This document shows positions 1 through 10,283 of a stretch of 64,000 nt of DNA, piece after piece. A program made the position numbers and the translations under genes. The notes under the pieces are model-generated. The model was given only the letters and a program-made list of their open reading frames with translations, did no database searches and was not told the DNA's origin. Source of the DNA: Pyrocephalus nanus (Eukaryota; Chordata; Aves; Passeriformes; Tyrannidae); the NCBI GenBank assembly GCA_038380795.1, contig CM076275.1, forward strand, positions 6,667,001-6,731,000, read 5' to 3'. Position 1 is the stretch's first letter; every line of letters starts with the position of its first letter.

Positions 1-1983
1 TACCTGCATCCTTTGATTGAGTTAATTTCCCATCCCACCACCAGGCCCCACCAAGTTCCTGATGGTGGATGTTATCATGTGCATTGTAGTTCTGTTTCAC
101 TATTTGTTTTGTTGGCAGGAAAGGGAAAGAAAAAAAAAAAAAAGCCTCGAAACAGCTGAGTGCCAGCAGTGCTGGAGATTTCTGTTTTATTTATGTTTTG
201 TACTGAGCCATCGTGAATGATGAAGCATGTCTGGGACACGGCTGTGGGCAACACTCTAAGTGTTATAGTTGGAAAGGTGCCAAAGTTGCATTGCTTCCAA
301 TTTTTTACCATTAGCCTTTCGGAAGAAGGGATTCAGAGTCTCATTTTATTCCCTCCTTCACCAGTGTCACCTTTACACTAAATTAATGTGAGATCTTTAC
401 CAGAGATGGAGCTGACAGGATGAGCTGTTGATCCCATGGCATTCTTGATGTGGCAGGAGCAGAGGAACAAACCCTGTAAAATGCAGAAGCTGGCTTCCCT
501 CAGGCATGGGCTGTGAGGAGCCAGGGGCATCCTCTGAGATAACAGAGTACCCCTGCTTTTTCTGGTGGGATTGTGCTAAGCCACGTTGTTCTGGAGCTCA
601 GTAGGAAACAGCAAGCTTGGTCCTGAGGATATGGCAAAAAGCAGCAGTTGTTCCCTTCTCAGCTGTAAGGGGACTCATGTCCGAGACTGTAATTAGAAAA
701 TATACCTGCTAATGAATTGGTATAATCCCCTGTTGTGTTCAGTCTGCTGTGGGATCTTTTTTCCTGCACTTGCAGAGGCGGGTGACCTTGTTAAATACTT
801 AGCAGTAAAAATGTGCTTTCCCTTGCCTGTTTCACAGCCTTTCTTCCGGCTCTACCAGTGAACCTCCTCTCTATTAGTTGAAAAATATTTACCCAAGTTT
901 AGTTTTAGGGAAAGAGGGAAGTTGGGAGACTATACATGAACAGGTTCTATATACCTGAATGTGTCATACACATCTACATGGATGCACACACATGTGGAAT
1001 TCTGATTTCTTAAAGGCCACGCTAGGAGTAAAAATAAAAGAAATTTAATATTTAGGCAAGGAGTTACGGTTTCAATTATTTTTAAGTCATCAGCCTCTTT
1101 AAATATTTAATCTTTTCTGTGCCCAACTAATTTATTCAATTGCAGTTAGGTAGGTTGTAATTAATTTTTGATGAGACAAGCTAATAGTAATTTGAATATC
1201 TACTACACTGCAATATTTGCTTGCAAATATGTTGTTTAGCTTCTAGATACCTCTTTTTGCCCTTGATGAAGTTGCATGTTCTCACCAATATTGTCATATG
1301 TAGACACAAGGTCCAAGCTGCAGCTTAACCTGTGTGACACTCCAATATAAGGATGAGTGTGCTGGGTCAGAGAAGAGTCCAGATGGCTCCTGTCCTCACC
1401 CCAACAGTGATTAATAGCTGATGCCTAAAGACAAGTATGAAAACAAAGGTATAGCAAGGCTTCCTGTGAGAGAGCCTCCCAGCCTTCATTGATTTGTGGT
1501 CTGGAAACATCTCAAGACAGAAATGGTGTCTTCAGATTTAATATTTTATCTTGTTTGTTGCATCGAAAGTATATAATTATTTTGTATAATTCATGCTTTC
1601 CATCAGTAAAGGACTGAGACTCCTCCAAGGGAAATACTCTCTTTTTACTGGAAAAATATCTTGCCTGCCTTTTACGATTAATGAGAACATCCATATGCCA
1701 GCTTCTGTGACTGGAAGACTGATCTGATACTACTTAACTATGTTAACTGAATGTAAAAATCTGAAGTGGGATACTGAAAGTAATTTGCAGCTTGTCGGCG
1801 GTTCCCTCCACATGTCTGATCAAAGACTAATGGCGGAGCACAACTTAAAAACACCACAAAAAAATTGTGGAATTTCTTCTACATGGGGTATTTCTGTAAG
1901 TTCAGACTTGGTTTTGTTTCAGATAAAAACAGTGCCAGCTCCTATAGCAGCTGCAGACTGAAATGGATAGATATTTATCAGGG
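1..1983. other. Noncoding stretch, nothing recognised
   Basis: No exon, RNA gene or interspersed repeat is recognisable. A run of 14 A lies at 130-143. AT-rich sequence at about 1020-1210 contains several TTAATT and ATTTAA words but no convincing structure. Short open frames on either strand (the longest about 78 codons) have no recognisable product. Confidence 0.6.
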
Positions 1984-2145
1984 ATCACAGAATCATAGAT
2001 TGGTTTGAGTTGGAAGTGACCTTAAAGATCTCGTAGTTCCAACTTCCCCACGGCACCTTTCTCCAAGCCTCATCCAGCCTGGCCTGGAACACTTCCAGGG
2101 ATGGGGCATCACAAGCTCTTCAGGCTGCCTGTTCTCACTCTGCAG
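1984..2145 (-). mobile_element. CR1 LINE 3'-end fragment
   Basis: The plus strand reads as the reverse complement of the 3' end of an avian CR1 element. It starts with an ATCACAGAATCATAGA-type terminal repeat, then TGGTTTGAGTTGGAAGTGAC, CTTAAAGATCTCGTAGTTCC, and the block CAGCCTGGCCTGGAACACTT with CCAGGGATGGGGCATCACA. This order is the standard 3' untranslated tail of CR1. Only about 160 bases remain, so it is one of the usual 5'-truncated dead copies and carries no reverse transcriptase. The far end (near 2145) is soft because similarity fades in a region where the usual CCTGTTCCAGTGC block is damaged. Confidence 0.93.
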
Positions 2146-3895
2146 TTCTGGGACAGTCCTGGGGCTCTGACCATGGGGAGTTGCTCCATCAGCCCACCAT
2201 GACCCTGGGCTTTTTTTACTCACTAGAGATGCCCAAAGTCAAGGAGATCTGAGAAGCATCTCAGGAGCTCTGTGAGGGGTTCTCCAGGTTCCTTGGCTGT
2301 GAGAGGAAAACCAGTTGGACAATGACCACCAATTCAGTAGTGGCTTACTGAGTGTGAAGGGTTTTTTGTGCAAATTCATACAAGTTTGAGTAACAGAACT
2401 GGCATACCTTCTTTTTTTTCTGAGCCAACATAAATTATAGCTCATGAGGGTTTTCTTGCATTAATTTTTTGTGGCCTTTTACTTTACTCTGTAGCTGACT
2501 AGGATGGTCCCTGGCCTGCCTCCCTTCCCCTGTATTTATGTGATGCACATCATCAGTGTGCAGGAAGCACGTTGCATTCAAGTTAGAGCATCTGCACTTT
2601 ACTGCTCACTGGAAACCTGACCAATAATTTAATTTTAATAATGTTACCCCATTTCTATTGTATCAAGAGAAATGGGAGTGGTGCCTTTTGTCATGATTAA
2701 AATTGTTTTCCCCTCCATGTCCACACCTCCCATTACTTCTCATCCTTCACATTATTGCATGTTCGTAGCACTCTGCTCTTTCAGTCTGGATTGGGCAACT
2801 GCTTGGCAGCACCAAGGAAGAGGGTAGCTTTGTTTTTGTCTTCTCCAAGAGGTGGAACTGCGTGCTCCTGTCTGTGCTGGAATTTATTGTGCTCCCAGCA
2901 GTGCAGGAAGAAGGTACAGGAACTCTTATGTGCATCCATAGCAGCATATTAAGGCAACTTGCCAACTTCCTACCAAAGAGATTTGCCTCCAGTGAGCATT
3001 GACAAGCTGTACTTAACAGAAGCTTCCAAGACCGTGTCTTCCAACCTGAGACCAGGCTCCTGCACTCAGCTTGCAGTAATGATCTAGTCCTATTACTACT
3101 ACTTCTACTACTCAACTCAGCTGATGCTGTGGTTAATGCACAAAAATGTAGTACTGATTTTCTTCGTGACTATTCTGCGTTACAATTTACGAGTTGAAAT
3201 GAAAAAGTAATTGTAGCTGTGGTCTCCAGAGATAAAATCCCTTAAAAGCAGTAGAATTAGGTCTTGCTGCTGCCTTCAGATCAAACTACTGCAGCATCAG
3301 CTATTTCTATACCCATAAGTCATTCAGCAGCCATTTCAGCTGGCAGTCTGATTTTTCATGGTTAGCCTAGAAGGGGACAGGAACTGTAAAGGCCCACTTT
3401 TGTCCTTCATGTCTGAGTTCAAGAGAGGCAGAAAGTCTGCAAATGTGTGCCAAGAAATGCAGGACTGGTTTCTGCCACTCTGACTCCTCTTGTGGGTGTC
3501 TCACAAGCCGTTCCACTTGTAGAACCTTTGGGTGCCTATTTAGCATGAACCACTTATCTGACGTCCAGCAAAGTAATTAGTGGTAAATAAAGCAAATATA
3601 TTTGACTGTTCTGATTTGTGTGACCATGCTTGCTATGTGGATTTTTGGTGAAAAAAGAAAAAAATTATGTATGTTTTTGTGCATATATATAAATGCAACT
3701 TTATATGGTATGATTTATATTATGGTAACTTTCAATGTACACAGTTTCACGTGCTAATTACTGAAATCTTCCTTCTTGCAAGCCCAAAGGCTAATGTGTT
3801 TTCCAGATAAGTGTAACCTGTTCAGGAGTTCAGAATTTTTTGTGAAAATGTAATGATATTTTGTGGTATTTTGAGCTGCCAAAGGCTTTGTCTTG
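2146..3895. other. Noncoding stretch, nothing recognised
   Basis: The minus strand holds a 122-codon open frame at 2747-3115 with low-complexity serine, leucine and cysteine content and no family resemblance. I take it as chance. AT-rich sequence around 3590-3740 shows nothing structured. Confidence 0.55.
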
Positions 3896-3947
3896 TATTT
3901 CTCTCCTTTTTTTTTCCCCCCTTTGTGTTTTTTTTTTCCGTTCCTAG
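3896..3947 (+). promoter_or_regulatory. Long pyrimidine tract ending in a 3' splice-site-like CCTAG
   Basis: About 45 bases are nearly all C or T (T9, C6, then T10) and end in TTCCTAG followed by G. On the plus strand this has the form of a very strong polypyrimidine tract and acceptor. I find no good donor (GTAAGT or GTGAGT type) within the next 300 bases, so an exon cannot be closed. It may simply be a low-complexity tract. Confidence 0.3.
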
Positions 3948-4892
3948 GCAAAGTTAGAGCATGTTCATGGCTGCTGAGTTAATCTTAGGAAGGCATCTCT
4001 GAGCTCAATTTAAGGACACAAACCACATAGCATCAGGGTGTACCTGACCTGGGGTGGTCAGACCCTCCTCTCTCCTCAGTCCTCAGCTGTTTCCTGCTGC
4101 TGTGCCTGGTTGTATTATCTGGGTGGGGGAAGGATGCCCCTTTGAGTGTTTTCCCACATGCCAGGGAGTAGGGATGAACATTGGAACTTCTCAGTGCTTC
4201 TCTGGGGCAGCACTGCTGCCAGGTGATCATCTCCATTGCTGAATTCTCACCTGGGTGTCTGCAGTGAGGCCCCCACATCTGTGTTCAGTGCCAGGATCTG
4301 ACCTCCTGAAAACACTGAGCACATCTAGCAGTGACAGTGAGCTAGAAAAGGTGGTGATGCTGAGGCCCCTGGGCCCAGAAATCCCCAGCACATTCACCTG
4401 TCTTGAGAATTCCCCTGGAGGCAGAACACTGGGAACTGCTGTGTGTTGGGCAGACACTCCCCACTTTCCATCTGCTGTAAGCTCCCAAACTTTGAATTCC
4501 TTGAGTAAGAGCCATTTTAATGTGCAAAATATTAAGACTGAGGTGATGTCTCTGCTTTTAATATGAAAGTCCTGTTATTCTTCAGAAATGCTATTATGAA
4601 TTAAAATATTCCCTATGGGAGAAGTACATTACTTACTTTTGTATTGTGATATTGGACTGGAATAAAAAGCAGCCAGGCTGTCATTCATTTCCTGGTCTAG
4701 GGACACTGTAAAAGTTCTGTAAAGCAAGAATAACTTTGCACCACAGTTCTTGAATTCAACGATTGCCTTCTGAAGGTGCCATACATGATGGATTGTCACA
4801 GACTTTCTGTCCTGCCTTGACATTTCATTCCTATCCAGTGTTGTCTTGTGTTCTGCTCTGAATCTGCCAAACAACTGACCCTAGAATTAAAT
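3948..4892. other. Noncoding stretch, nothing recognised
   Basis: Overlapping open frames on both strands at 4033-4566 (the longest 103 codons, plus strand, 4255-4566) share GC-richer composition but no recognisable domain, and the mutual overlap argues for chance. Confidence 0.5.
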
Positions 4893-4926
4893 GCCACACC
4901 TTCTTCTCTTCCCTTTTTCTGAACAG

Positions 4927-5112
4927 TGTGTTCTGCAGCTGAGGCTCTGAAATACTGGAGGACACCTCATCTTCCTCAGGGACACGGACAAGGGAGAGCT
5001 GGAGCCTCTGGGGGGCTCGGAAAGGAATTGCAGTTGGTGGTCGCCTGAGGAGCTTACCTTCACACCAATGTTGCTCTGAAACAAGTTGTGTCCAACATTC
5101 AGGTTTGGTAAG
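4927..5112 (+). other. Candidate noncoding exon of an unknown transcript
   Basis: A 30-base pyrimidine-rich run ending in TTTTTCTGAACAG at 4926 gives a convincing 3' splice site. GTATGT at 5113-5118 after TAAG gives a strong 5' splice site. The 186 bases between are GC-richer than their flanks. All three plus-strand frames contain stops (for example TGA within GCCTGAGG), so if it is an exon it is untranslated or belongs to a long noncoding RNA. The minus strand is open through it (137 codons, 4831-5244), but that frame resembles nothing known and its start lies in an A-rich lysine run. Both splice signals could occur by chance; no expression evidence is available here. Confidence 0.3.
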
Positions 5113-5919
5113 GTATGTATTTTTTTCCCTTGCTTTTATTTTTTTTTTTATTTTTGCTCTTTTCTGAATGACTGCATATGTGGAAAACAGAACATTAGCA
5201 GCCTTTGTGTTTGTTGGTGTATACATGCCATGCTTGTGCTGCATCTGTAAATAACCTTTGCTCTCCCTGGATTTGGAAAGTGTTCATCAAGATTGAAGTG
5301 TTTTTATAGTCTTGGGCTTGAGGGGGTGCATGTTTATATCAAGTGCCCTATTGAACAAAATGCTCGCTGATGGGTGTGTGTTTCTGCTGGTGGTGTATAC
5401 TTGGTGATAGGCATCCACATTATGAAAGTCCTACTTGCTGTGTTTCACTAAGATCCGCAGTTCTGAAGGCCAGAGATGCGAAAAAATAAAATGAAGTAGC
5501 CCATTTGTAATTCAGCCCTTCAGTGCTTTCCTTTGTGCTTTGCATATTCTTGTTGTTCGCCAGGGATGGAGATGCCGCTGCCAATTCCTTGTATAATCGT
5601 ATGGCCCCTTTTTTGTGGAGCACTTAAAATTTTTGCCAGTGGGGAAGTTTTCATATCCACCCAAATGTTTTCTTGGTTATGCTGGAACCGTAGCAAGGCA
5701 GTGTGCCACTATCTTTTAACAACAAATTGAAGGCCAGGACTTTGGGAATGTATTGTTGACGAAGATGGTGCTATAAAAGCTTTAAGGGTAATGTAGTCTC
5801 TGGTTCTACGGCTTCTTTTTTCTAGATCAGGCTATTTCTGTGAAGGCAAAGTTTCCTGATTAAAAAAAGAACAACAACAAAAAACAAATTTAAAGCAATG
5901 ATTCCTAGATCTCAATAGA
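5113..5919. other. Noncoding stretch, T-rich start
   Basis: T-rich low-complexity sequence at 5119-5165 lies immediately downstream of the candidate donor. The rest is ordinary AT-rich sequence; an A-rich patch at 5863-5886 leads up to the palindrome at 5920. Confidence 0.5.
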
Positions 5920-5939
5920 ATGGTATCAGATGATACCAT
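5920..5939. repeat. Perfect 9+9 bp inverted repeat
   Basis: ATGGTATCA and TGATACCAT are exact reverse complements separated by only GA. The near-zero spacer suits a dimeric protein-binding site or cruciform better than an RNA hairpin. Not a motif I can name. Confidence 0.7.
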
Positions 5940-7222
5940 GCTTTTTCATTTAACACATGGGTATTGACTTCTCTTATAAGACTGAATCAGCAGTATAATC
6001 TTGCTGAGAAAAGTACAGCAGCAATGTAACACCTGTGCTTGGTTTTAGTGGAGAAGGGGGAAAAAACAAGTCAAGAGTTTCTTAAAAGCCTTTAAGAAAA
6101 CATGATGCATCCAGGTGAGTGTGCATTAGTTCTCCTGCTTTTTGATCTGGTTGCACCAGTCAGGTTACCTCTGCAAATGGTAGGCTCAAACTCTCTGACA
6201 GGCAGAGCTCTGACTGTCTCCAGCGGCTGCAGGGAAAAGTTGATGGGAATAGCTTAAATTAGGTGTTTAACTTTTAAATGTTGAGGGTCAAGAAAGGTCT
6301 GTTCCAACTAGAGCATATGCTGTTAATTTGTACAGGCATTTCAGGAAAACAACACGGTTGTCAGGGAGAGGTTCCCATCATTAAACCACTGCACTGCTTG
6401 CTCCAGTTGTCTCTCTGCTCCAGCAGTGCCTGGTTTCTAGAAGAGGAGGTTGTTAAATATTGCTCTTGCCTTTGTTATCCACTTCTGTTTATTTCCAAGC
6501 TACTTTTCCTGTGATTAAAACACTTAAAAGGGAAGGTTGTGGGAGAGGTATTTCATCATCAAGAGAGCTGCTTGACTCATGCAGAGGAAATTTTGCAGTG
6601 CTGTAATGTAGAAATCACAGCAATTTTGTTTATTCTTTGTTTGGGTTTGGGATTTGTAAATCGAAACATGTAAATTTTCTTGGCAATAAGGAAGTGAGCT
6701 CTGCTGGATAAGCAAGGAGAGCCAGGGCAGGTGAGGATCTGCTCCAGAGATGTTGGTTGCTGGTCTGATTGTGGTGCTGCCCTTGGTTTGGACAGGATAG
6801 TGGTTAGATGAGCTCCCCACATCCTTTCCACTTGAGTCGGTCCAACTCTCAGTCTAAGGTTCACGTCTCAGTCTGCAGCATGAGGTTGTACAGAACTTCA
6901 GAGTTTCAGAGGGCAAAGAGCATTTTCTATACAATTGATTTGCTCTTATTTGGGCATTAAACTCTAGTTTGGACTTTGGTCATATTTTTGCATTTTACTT
7001 GGTTTTTATTTAAGGGAAGCTCACATTTATGGAAACTTCATCTTTAAGGAAGAACATTGCAGATTGAGAAGATTTTGCTTAAGTTTAAAGATTTGGCCAA
7101 ACTACTGTTCACTGAAGTAGCTGAGACCCTTCTTTATCGATTCTCTCCATTTTGAGGGTTCATGATTACCAGAATATTTGACAACCATCAACTTTATCTG
7201 TTCCCATGACACCACTGTTAGA
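5940..7222. other. Noncoding stretch, nothing recognised
   Basis: A donor-like CAG/GTGAGT sits at about 6112-6120 but lacks a good upstream acceptor. Open frames on the minus strand at 6524-6864 (95 and 98 codons, overlapping each other) have no recognisable product. Confidence 0.5.
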
Positions 7223-7287
7223 TGGAAGTGCTACTTATCTCCATTTTATAAATGGTGAATAAGAAACAGAGTCAGTTCTAGGTCACT
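7223..7287. repeat. Ancient amniote repeat relic (L3/MIR-type tail)
   Basis: The order CTACTTATCTCCATTTTATA, AATGGTGAATAAGAAACAGAG and then TAGGTCAC follows the widely shared tail of ancient amniote LINE3/SINE repeats (CTATTATCCCCATTTTACAGATGG, a GAAACTGAGGC block, a CAGAGAGG block, AAGGTCACAC). It is heavily diverged, as expected for an element fixed before the amniote radiation. Family and strand are not certain. Confidence 0.5.
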
Positions 7288-7919
7288 TTTAGGTGATAAA
7301 CATCTGTCTCTGATTTGCATGCTATCTAAGTGCAGAAGGTTCATCCAGTACCCACAGCTGGAGGCACACAGATAGCCTTGGCTGAGCAGCTGAGTCTGTA
7401 GTGCAAAGCACAAGGTTTGGATGTGGATCTGTTTGAGGTCACTGCTCCAATCTAAGCCAGTGTCTTCCATCTGTCCTGCTTTCCCAAGTAGAGGGATTTT
7501 TAATGACGTGATTACAGTAACACCAAATGACATCAGAACTCAACATTTGCTCCATATCTCTACTGGAAACTGAAACATCTGTTCAAATAATGTGAACTGA
7601 ATGTGAACTGAACTCATTCATCTTTGCAGCAGAGTGTTTGCTCATGTGAGACAAGCAGATTCCCTTTTAGCGGCACTTACGCATTTGTGGTGATGGGAGT
7701 CTTATTGTACGAGGAATTATTTTAAATGGATCTTCTGATAACATGCAGAGTAATATTTTTTTCTGAAATTGCTCATTTTTAGATTAGCAGAATCAGGTTA
7801 GTAAAATGCTCTTTTCTGCTGAAAAGACACATTTAATAAATATGTAAGAGAAAAATTTTAAGTAGCCATTAAACATAGTTAATAAAATTTATCTTGCAAG
7901 TAGAATTGGAAAAAACCCT
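7288..7919. other. Noncoding stretch, nothing recognised
   Basis: AT-rich sequence. A minus-strand open frame of 95 codons at 7246-7533 overlaps the ancient repeat relic and is taken as chance. Confidence 0.5.
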
Positions 7920-8075
7920 GTTCATTTAATGTGTTTTATGGCTCTCATAGCAATTAATTGTCTTCATTACATGAACATAAATCCTCAGTGTAATTCACCT
8001 TTTTCCGATTAATTGCTGCGGAAATTTTCCCATTGCTTTGTTTAGACTGTAGTATTATTTCTCTTTTCTAAAAGT
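7920..8075. promoter_or_regulatory. Conserved-element-like AT-rich block
   Basis: Dense homeodomain-type words lie close together: CAATTAATTG at about 7952-7961, GATTAATTGC at about 8008-8017, and GTAATTC, with a retained CpG on either side of the second (TTCCGATTAATTGCTGCGG). This texture is typical of developmental enhancers. The sequence has not been aligned to any other species. Confidence 0.3.
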
Positions 8076-8569
8076 TGAATCTCAGCATCACATTTTTTCC
8101 AGGTGTTCTGCAAGTCAGTTCCAGGTAACAAAATCTCTTTGCATTACAGGACAGTGCAGAGGTGATGTTGCAGCTGTGATGCTTTGATCAGGTGAAGGAG
8201 GGACTTTTCTTTCGCTTGACCTAAAGCAGAGCAGGGGACTGGTGTCCTTGTCTCACTCCCTGTATTGTGTGGTCTGATAAAAAGTTATTATTTCTCTCTT
8301 CAAATGTTCTTTGTTTCTTGTGTCATTTTGTTTATTAAATCAGAAATAAACACTGATTTTGTATGCCTGTCAAAGGAAGGCCCTGGTGCAACTTTTCAGT
8401 GATTTGCTGAGGGGTGCAGGTCTAGTGCTCGTGCCTGAAAATGTGTCAGTAAAATTGTCCTGCAACATTACTGAGGGAAAAGCTCGGAGGAAGCATTACA
8501 GGATGTCTGCTTGAATTCCAAAAGTTAAAATCAAAGCTTTATTTTGAATAAAGCCTTTGTTCTTCTTGA
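8076..8569. other. Noncoding stretch, nothing recognised
   Basis: No repeat, exon or RNA gene is recognisable. Confidence 0.5.
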
Positions 8570-8965
8570 TTGAATTTTGCACACCAAACAGGGAAACAGG
8601 ACAGAGTGCAGGATCACGTTTTACAGATGTTTTTTTATCAGTGAGCACGCTGAGCTTGTTTGCCTGAGTAACATTTATGCAAATGTTTTCTGCTGTTTCT
8701 CTGAACTATTTTGCCAGGCTGATGAAATAAACACCCATTATGTTTGCATGTTTTGTTGCAAGATCAGCAGACTGGCTGTTAACATATCAATTCCCTTGAT
8801 GACACCACTCCTGCAACCCTATTCACTCAGCTTCTCCTGACAGGGCTTTTATTGAATCCATCAACCTGACACATATCAAAGCACAATTTCTGATAACAAA
8901 TATCTTGTTGTAAAATGAATTAAAAAGGTGATAGCAGCCGCAGAACTGAGTTGAATTCCTGAAGG
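8570..8965. promoter_or_regulatory. Enhancer-like block with octamer inside a hairpin
   Basis: At 8670-8687 AACATTT and AAATGTT form a perfect inverted repeat around ATGC, and ATGCAAAT (8677-8684) is an exact POU-factor octamer. Nearby are retained CpGs (GATCACGTT, GCACGCTGAGC) and several TATCA/GATA-type words (ATATCAATTC at about 8784, ACATATCAAAG at about 8872). An 87-codon open frame crosses this block (8577-8840) but resembles no protein. Enhancer function is an inference from motif density. Confidence 0.33.
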
Positions 8966-10271
8966 AAAATAAGAATCCCCCAAACTATAATGAAATTCTT
9001 AAGATATCAATCACAGACCAGTAATATAATAGTCCTTTACCTGTGCTCTTGAAGTAGTGAGAAGTCAGTGGGTTTGCACAAAGTCATACAAATGGCCTTG
9101 CCCCTGGGCTGTCAGCCTGTGGTTCTGCCTTCTGGACTCTGATGTTTGTAGTGGTGCTTCAGAGAGCTTGATGAAATAACAGTTTATTTTCTTCTGGAGA
9201 CCTTTTGCCTGTGAGGACCAACAACCTCCTTGTAATTACTTTGCACTCTGGTCTTTGAGAGAACTGGAGACTGAGGAGTAGAAAATTCTGCCTCTGAGTG
9301 GAGGACACCTTCTTTCTCTCGGAAGAGAAAACAGTTTGGAGCCCCTTGTCCTCTGCTGAGCTGCTGCTTGGCAGCCCATGGACCACGTGTTGGGCAGAGT
9401 CCAGTCAGGGTGGAAAAGGGCACATGTTTCTATGGGCTCCAGATGTTTTTAAATTAGTTGGCTCAAAAACCTTTGTCTGAGAACACATTATTTCTGTCTC
9501 CTTGCAACCTTCTCCTATCTGTCTTACTCTCTTCATCCTGTTTTTCTATCCCCTTTGGTTTTGCATCTCTTGGATGAGAAGCAGCTTTAGGCAGGGCTGC
9601 CTTTGCACTGGTGCTACTCTCGCTATGCCCAGGCTAGCTTACCTCTGATTTTTGGTTAGCACACACTGTAAAATTCTAGCTATTAATAACCTTACTTTTT
9701 GCTCTGTGTCACGGCTGCACTTTGGATAAGTATCCACTGACAGTTTGCAGCCTCGCAGAGAGGAAGAGGAGGGTGGCCAACAGTTGATGTGGAAAATTAA
9801 TTATGAACTGCCATCCTCCTGCCATGTAGTTAAGGCAATTCTGCATTCCAAGCTTTACATCCAGCTGTGCAGAAAATAAAGGAGAATACTGCATTTCCTT
9901 CCTCAAATAGTGGAATGTTGCCAGAACAAAGCTTGGTGGAGAATGTCTCTTATGGGACTGATCACTCAGGATGCTCTAGAGCCTTTACTGCTCTTCCTGC
10001 AGCTGTGACACTGCCCAGAGAGTAGTTTTTACATTTTGTTGGACAAATATTAGCTTAATTGCGCATCCAAGCTGATAGAGACTTGTGTGTGTGATGGGGA
10101 AGTCATCCGTGTCCCACATGCAGTCAGGGAGCAACATCTTGTGTTTCAAAATGTGGAAATAGTGGTGACTTGATGATGTTCAGGTTCAGATGAGCTGCAG
10201 CTTGTTATATTTTCATCCTTCAGGATGACATATTTATTTTATAATGATCTTCAAAAACTGGCCTCTTGCAT
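8966..10271. other. Noncoding stretch, nothing recognised
   Basis: Overlapping open frames on both strands at 9159-9480 share moderate GC content but no domain. A C/T-rich tract lies at about 9495-9560. No repeat recognised. Confidence 0.5.
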
Positions 10272-10283
10272 GGGGGGGGGGGG
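10272..10283 (+). repeat. G12 homopolymer
   Basis: Twelve consecutive G. Length may be unreliable in an assembly and the tract could form a quadruplex together with nearby G runs, though none is close. Confidence 0.95.
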
